Source: Desulfobacteraceae bacterium
GTDB taxonomy: Bacteria; Desulfobacterota; Desulfobacteria; Desulfobacterales; JAABRJ01
Length of the DNA: 9,990 nt
NCBI GenBank assembly: GCA_011390985.1
Contig: JAABRJ010000500.1
Coordinates: forward strand, 1 to 9,990
Direction of reading: 5' to 3'
Part shown: positions 6,368 to 9,990 of the stretch, one piece after another
How the letters are laid out: every line of letters begins with the position of its first letter
Position numbering within the stretch: position 1 is the stretch's first letter
The notes under the pieces: model-generated
Database searches by the model: none
Seen by the model: only the letters and a program-made list of their open reading frames with translations
Told to the model about the DNA's origin: nothing
Program-made: the position numbers and the translations under genes

Positions 6368-7980
6368 AACAGCCGCGTTATTTCATCGACTTCGAAACAG
6401 GGCCAGCGGACCGTTCGCCCGCCGCGAAGCGCCTCAATGCCCTCCCCTGGAGTCAGGACCTCCCCGATAACGGCCACCTCGACACCGGCCGAGCGAATGG
6501 CCGCCGCCAGTGTGTCGGCGGCTGCCGCAGCGCAGGTGATCAAGAGGCTGCCGGAACCGATCAGCCCCAGCGGGTCGAGCGCCAACAGACCGGTCAGCTT
6601 GCGGGTTTCGGGGAATATCGGTATCCGGTCCATGTCCACCCGGATGCGGTGACCACCCGCCTCCCCCAGTTCCTTGAGCGCCGCGGCCAGCCCCCCCTCG
6701 GTAACGTCATGCATAGCGCTGACCCCCGGTGCGTCGGCGGCAATCCGGGCTTCGGTGATGATGCTGATGCGATCCAGAAACTGCCGGCAGACTTCGATTT
6801 CATCGGCTGACACCCCCAGCGCCGCCAGCCGCCTCCCGAACTCGCGGGCGATGATGGCGGTGCCTTCGACCGCAACGCCCTTGGTGAGCAGCACGTGGTC
6901 GCCCGCGGCCATGTTGCGCTTGTCCACCAGACCGGCGCGCGCAACGGTCCCGGCCAGCATCCCGATCACCACCGGCCGCGTGACCGCATCGGTGATTTCG
7001 GTGTGCCCGCCGCAGAGCGTAATCCCCCAGCGCTGACAGGTGGCCCGCAGTTCGTTCATCACCTGCCAGATTTCGGCCCCCGTAACCCCCCGGGGAAACA
7101 ACAGGGTGGTCAGCAGCCAGCGCGGCACGGCCCCCGAGGTGGCGATGTCATTGGCATTGACCAGGACCGCATACTGCCCGATGGCATCGGTGGCAAAGGT
7201 GATCGGATCCGACTTGAGCACCAAAACCTCCTCCGCGGCCACGTCCACCGCGGCCGTGTCTTCACCGACGCCCGGCTTGACGATCATGGCGGGATCCTCA
7301 AAGGGCAGCTGGGCGAAAAAAGCCCGCAAAAGGGCGTTGGGCAGCTTGCCGCAAGGCAGCACGCGCCCCATGCCCAGGATCGGCCGAAGTTCCCCGAGAC
7401 TGCCGATCGTGAAATCGCTCTGCAGGCGGAGGGCCGCGGAATGCTCACGGTTGTCCAGAAAAACGGTCACGGCCCCGGCCCGCTGACCGGCCTCCACGTC
7501 GAAAACATAATCCCCCACCATCATGACTTCTTGCGGTGCCACCCCCAGCGTCCGGGCCGCCAGCAGAATGCCGTCGGCACTGGGTTTGGGGCGCACGGGG
7601 CAATCACGGGAAACGATCAGGTCGAAATCGGCCGCGCCGATCCCGTTGAAATTCTCCAGCGCGCGGACCACGGACCGGGCGCAATTGCGGGTCACGATCC
7701 CCACCTTGAGACCCCGGCTGTGCAGCTCATGCACGATCTGCTCGGCCTCGAAGTTGGGCACCGAGCGCGCTGCGGCCGCCACTTCGAAGCGCTCCAGGGC
7801 GTCCGCGGCGGCCTCGCGTTGTCCACCGGTCGGCAGGGTCTCGAGAAACTCGAGCACCGGCGTGTCGGGGGGACAGCCGATTGCAACTTTGAAGGCGGCA
7901 AAATCCAGTGCACCGGGCCGGGTCAGGGTGCCGTCGAAATCGAACAGCACCGCCCTGACCACAAACGGGATCGGGATCAT
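6364..7980 (-). CDS. HAD phosphatase fused to PurM/HypE-like AIR synthase domain
   Basis: Two-domain protein of 538 aa. The N-terminal domain (about 7-195) is a HAD hydrolase of the phosphoglycolate-phosphatase type: motif I DFDGT with nucleophile D14 and D16, motif II T97 (GIVTRN), motif III K132 (RPKPSADG), motif IV GDYVFD with D157/D161. All four motifs are intact. The C-terminal domain (about 205-538) belongs to the PurM/SelD/HypE/ThiL ATP-binding superfamily: GVGEDTAAVD (238-247), KSDPITF (256-262), NANDIATSGAVPRWLL (275-290), CGGHTEITD (323-331), HDVTEGGLAAAL (424-435), GSGSLLIT (475-482). It resembles HypE but ends DEITRLF, without the C-terminal Cys that HypE uses, so it is not a normal hydrogenase maturase. 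Substrate unknown. The start ATG 7980 has AGGAAG upstream. It follows lysA by 59 bp on the same strand, so co-transcription is likely. Confidence 0.88.
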   Translation of the reverse strand: MIPIPFVVRAVLFDFDGTLTRPGALDFAAFKVAIGCPPDTPVLEFLETLPTGGQREAAADALERFEVAAAARSVPNFEAEQIVHELHSRGLKVGIVTRNCARSVVRALENFNGIGAADFDLIVSRDCPVRPKPSADGILLAARTLGVAPQEVMMVGDYVFDVEAGQRAGAVTVFLDNREHSAALRLQSDFTIGSLGELRPILGMGRVLPCGKLPNALLRAFFAQLPFEDPAMIVKPGVGEDTAAVDVAAEEVLVLKSDPITFATDAIGQYAVLVNANDIATSGAVPRWLLTTLLFPRGVTGAEIWQVMNELRATCQRWGITLCGGHTEITDAVTRPVVIGMLAGTVARAGLVDKRNMAAGDHVLLTKGVAVEGTAIIAREFGRRLAALGVSADEIEVCRQFLDRISIITEARIAADAPGVSAMHDVTEGGLAAALKELGEAGGHRIRVDMDRIPIFPETRKLTGLLALDPLGLIGSGSLLITCAAAAADTLAAAIRSAGVEVAVIGEVLTPGEGIEALRGGRTVRWPCFEVDEITRLF

Positions 7981-8039
7981 ATTTTATACTCTTCCTGATC
8001 AGCATCGCAAAGTAAAAAACATCCCGGCGCCGGTCGCAA

Positions 8040-9308
8040 TCACCCGGCGGCAGGCTGCAGCACCCTGGGCTCGAAGGCCAGGGTCGCAAAGTAATCCGCC
8101 GGGGTTTCTGCCCGCCGGATCAGTTCCACCGCGCCGCCGCTGCGCAGCAGCAGCTCCTTGGGGCGCAGCTTGCCGTTGTAGTTGAAGCCCATCGAATGCC
8201 CATGAGCGCCGGTATCCTGGATCAGCAGCAGGTCACCGGGAACGATATCCGGCAGCGGTCGTTGGATGGCAAACTTGTCGTTGTTCTCGCACAGGGATCC
8301 CACCACATCCACCACCCGTTCGCTTTTCCCCTGGGGTTTGCCCACGACCGCGATGTGGTGATAGGCGCCGTACATTCCCGGACGCATCAGGGCCGACATG
8401 CAGGCATCAACCCCAACGTAACGCCGGTAAATGTTCTTTTCATTGATGACGGTGGTCACCAGGACCCCGTGGGGCCCGGTCACGTAGCGCCCGCTTTCAA
8501 GAAAGAGCCTGGGCTGATACCCGTGCTGCTCTTCGAAAGCCGCCAGCAGGGCCGTGATCTGAAAACCCATCCCGACAAGGTCGAGGGGTGCCTCTTCGGG
8601 CCGGTAAGGTATCCCGAGGCCGCCGCCGATATTGATGAATTCGAAGACAATCCCCAGCTCGACGCTGATGCGCTCCACCTCCTGCAGCAGCATCCGGGCG
8701 GTTTCGACCATATAGTCGGCCTGGAGTTCATTGGAAACCAGCATCGTGTGGAGCCCGAAGCGCCGGGCGCCCCGCTCCCGCGCCGCCCGGTAAGCGCCCA
8801 CCAGCTGTTCGTGGCTGACCCCATATTTGGCCTCCTCGGGCTTGCCGATAATCGCGTTGCCGCCCCGACGGGGGCCGGGATTGTAGCGAAAACAGATCAG
8901 GTCGGGCATCTGCGGGACCTTGGGGATCAGGGTGACGTCGTCCAGGTTGAGCAGGCAGCCGCCGTCGGCCGCGGCCAATTGGAACTCCTCGAGAGTGGTG
9001 TTGTTGGAGGTGAACATGATATCCTCGCCGCGGGCGCCCACCTCGCGGCTCAACATCAACTCGGCGGCCGAACTGCAGTCGAAGCCGAATCCGGCTTGGC
9101 GGATCAGCGCCAGCACCGAGGGATTGGGGAGCGCTTTGACTGCGTAAAACTCCTGGAAAAAGCGGGCCCCGGCAAAGGCCTTTTTGAGGGCCTGGCAGGT
9201 TTCCAGAATTCCCTTTTCGTCATAAATGTGAAAAGGGGTGCCGAAATAGGCAACGATCTCCTCTATCCTAAGGGTCAGGCGGTCTTTGAAATCAGCGGAC
9301 ATGGGCAT
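8040..9308 (-). CDS. lysA: Diaminopimelate decarboxylase
   Basis: Protein of 422 aa, full length for the fold-type III PLP decarboxylases. It would convert meso-diaminopimelate to lysine, the last step of lysine synthesis, in the cytoplasm. Visible residues: PLP lysine K58 in FYAVKALPNPSVL; GFDCSSAAEL; glycine-rich phosphate loop INIGGGLGIPY (G228-G230); ESGRYVTGP (E271); MRPGMYGAYHHI (R309); active-site GSLCENNDKF with C340 and E341; and the C-terminal DTGAHGHSMGFNYNGKLRP. The last signature differs from the GAYGF/SNYN form of E. coli LysA but is familiar from DAP decarboxylases of other phyla. Start ATG 9308 has AGGAGG at 9316-9321 with a seven-base spacer; a second in-frame ATG lies two codons on. 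It is 28 bp after the Lrp gene. No other lysine-pathway gene is in the window, so related decarboxylases (ornithine, arginine type) are excluded by motif only. Confidence 0.87.
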   Translation of the reverse strand: MPMSADFKDRLTLRIEEIVAYFGTPFHIYDEKGILETCQALKKAFAGARFFQEFYAVKALPNPSVLALIRQAGFGFDCSSAAELMLSREVGARGEDIMFTSNNTTLEEFQLAAADGGCLLNLDDVTLIPKVPQMPDLICFRYNPGPRRGGNAIIGKPEEAKYGVSHEQLVGAYRAARERGARRFGLHTMLVSNELQADYMVETARMLLQEVERISVELGIVFEFINIGGGLGIPYRPEEAPLDLVGMGFQITALLAAFEEQHGYQPRLFLESGRYVTGPHGVLVTTVINEKNIYRRYVGVDACMSALMRPGMYGAYHHIAVVGKPQGKSERVVDVVGSLCENNDKFAIQRPLPDIVPGDLLLIQDTGAHGHSMGFNYNGKLRPKELLLRSGGAVELIRRAETPADYFATLAFEPRVLQPAAG

Positions 9309-9315
9309 GACGGTG

Positions 9316-9321
9316 CCTCCT
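9316..9321 (-). promoter_or_regulatory. Strong ribosome binding site of lysA
   Basis: AGGAGG on the minus strand, seven bases before ATG 9308, in the 28-bp gap between the Lrp gene and lysA. The gap is too short for a lysine riboswitch or independent leader. Confidence 0.85.
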
Positions 9322-9336
9322 GGCGGGTGCCAAAGG

Positions 9337-9798
9337 TTAGGCCGGGATTTCCGGCGGAATCTGAAAGGTTTCCTTATAGGTGGTCAGGGCGATACGGGTC
9401 AGGGTGGCGCCGATGCCTTCGAGCGGGGCGATCTGCTCCCGCAGAACCTGCCCCAGCTCGCCGGTCCCGCCGACCCGCAGCTTGAGAAGATAAGCATCTT
9501 CCCCTGAAAGATAATGAACCTCCTGGACCGCCGGGATGGCCGCCAGGCGGCGGCCCAGCGCGTCGTCACCGCCGGGACGGTTGCTTCCCACCGACACGAA
9601 AGCGACCATTTCGCGCCCGAAGTGCGCCGGGTTCAGCCGCACCTCGTAGCCGTCGATAATCCCCAGCTTTTCCAGCTTGCGAATCCGCTCCAATACGGCC
9701 GAGGGCGCCATGCCCACCTTGCGGGCGACCTCCACATTCGGGATGCGAGCCTTTTTCTGCAGAATCCGGATGATCTGAAGGCTGATTTCATCAATCAT
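9337..9798 (-). CDS. Lrp/AsnC-family transcriptional regulator
   Basis: Protein of 153 aa from ATG 9798, normal for the family. N-terminal winged HTH: MIDEISLQIIRILQKKARI, then VARKVGMAPSAVLERIRKLEKLG (about 24-46). C-terminal RAM domain at about 65-145 with GEDAYLLKLRV (G99-D101), the region that binds amino-acid effectors in Lrp proteins. An in-frame ATG at 9822 would add eight residues (MKKMWGKR) but has no ribosome binding site, whereas GGGGGA lies five bases before 9798; family members also usually begin just before the DE-I/D-L helix. The gene leads a same-strand series with lysA and the HAD/PurM gene. An Lrp protein ahead of a lysine gene suggests lysine- or amino-acid-responsive control, but the effector cannot be read from sequence. 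Confidence 0.92.
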   Translation of the reverse strand: MIDEISLQIIRILQKKARIPNVEVARKVGMAPSAVLERIRKLEKLGIIDGYEVRLNPAHFGREMVAFVSVGSNRPGGDDALGRRLAAIPAVQEVHYLSGEDAYLLKLRVGGTGELGQVLREQIAPLEGIGATLTRIALTTYKETFQIPPEIPA

Positions 9799-9859
9799 TC
9801 TTTTCCCCCACATTTTTTTCATTCATTATTCGCGATATATACATTAGTCAAGCCTTTTA

Positions 9860-9882
9860 TTTATATAAAATTTTTATATAAA
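9860..9882. repeat. Tandem 10-bp AT palindromes upstream of the Lrp gene
   Basis: TTTATATAAA occurs twice (9860-9869 and 9873-9882), each copy its own reverse complement, separated by ATT. They lie about 60 bp upstream of the Lrp coding start. Lrp-family proteins often bind AT-rich dyads and regulate themselves, so an operator is possible; an UP-like or simply AT-rich promoter stretch is the alternative. A TTGACT (minus strand, 9846-9851) sits just downstream without a convincing -10 box. Confidence 0.45.
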
Positions 9883-9897
9883 GAATAATATGCGTTC

Positions 9898-9955
9898 AGT
9901 CACCCTGACTCTCGACCGGTGGACCGCCAAGTTTTCACTTTACATTTGTGGCGGT
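9898..9955. repeat. Inverted repeats near the right edge
   Basis: AGTCA-CCC-TGACT (9898-9910) is a perfect interrupted palindrome. Further right, ACCGCCA (9923-9929) and TGGCGGT (9949-9955) are perfect inverted arms around 19 bases. No open reading frame covers them. They could be operators, the hairpin of a gene outside the window, or the end of a mobile element cut by the window. Confidence 0.4.
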
Positions 9956-9990
9956 ATCCCCTATTAACTTAACATATCGATTATTTTAAT

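Noticed and set aside
6364..7980. Annotation as hydrogenase maturation protein HypE or selenophosphate synthase
   Set aside because: The PurM-like half resembles HypE but lacks its C-terminal Cys, no hydrogenase genes are near, and the SelD N-terminal Cys/Sec motif is absent.
6895..7998. Plus-strand reading frame of 367 codons opposite the HAD/PurM gene
   Set aside because: It is antisense to a gene with intact HAD and PurM motifs; low-complexity His/Gly/Pro/Gln-rich translation typical of a shadow frame.
9309..9336. Lysine riboswitch before lysA
   Set aside because: The gap to the Lrp gene is only 28 bp and contains just the ribosome binding site.
8196..9485. Long plus-strand reading frame of 429 codons opposite lysA and the Lrp gene
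   Set aside because: It lies antisense to two clear protein families, its translation has no recognisable domain, and long antisense frames are expected in GC-rich DNA.
1..9990. CRISPR arrays, tRNA or rRNA genes, intact transposases
   Set aside because: No spaced direct repeats, cloverleaf-like segments, rRNA signatures or transposase motifs were seen on either strand.

Overview
The window looks like a chromosomal segment of a GC-rich anaerobic bacterium, most likely a deltaproteobacterium in the broad sense (Desulfobacterota). I infer this from the gene families: PAS histidine kinases with a Cys-rich sensor motif, a stand-alone FMN glutamate-synthase-like protein with an N-terminal four-Cys motif, a GAF-ANTAR antiterminator, and a LysA with the DTGAHG...NYNGKLR C-terminal signature. 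This is inference, not a database result. No rRNA, tRNA, CRISPR array or intact insertion sequence is visible.

Layout. (1) 1-2930, plus strand: a histidine kinase truncated by the left edge, followed with a 29-bp overlap by a receiver-PAS-histidine kinase hybrid. They look like consecutive steps of one phosphorelay; the final output protein is not in the window. (2) 2931-3064: convergent gap with two GC-rich hairpins. (3) 3065-5556, minus strand: a GAF-ANTAR RNA-binding regulator, then a 197-bp leader, then the glutamate-synthase-like gene. The leader contains a candidate sigma-70 promoter, two stem-loops with six-base loops that both have A at position 1 and G at position 4, and an intrinsic terminator whose 5' arm is the loop of the second stem-loop. 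This is the expected architecture of an ANTAR antitermination switch, here beside its probable regulator, and is the main result. (4) 5557-5725: AT-rich divergent promoter region between the ANTAR gene and a TetR gene. (5) 5726-6367, plus strand: a TetR-family repressor whose stop codon overlaps that of the next gene. (6) 6364-9798, minus strand: an Lrp/AsnC regulator, lysA, and a two-domain HAD phosphatase/PurM-HypE-like protein in close same-strand order, probably one operon. (7) 9799-9990: AT-rich upstream region with two identical 10-bp palindromes and, near the right edge, inverted repeats of unknown role.

How the parts fit. Two blocks concern amino-acid or nitrogen metabolism: a glutamate-synthase-like flavoenzyme controlled by transcript attenuation, and the last step of lysine biosynthesis beside an Lrp-type amino-acid sensor. 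The GAF domain suggests that the ANTAR protein senses a small molecule rather than being phosphorylated by the kinases at the left of the window; nothing in the sequence links those kinases to it. The HAD/PurM fusion is the least understood protein here.
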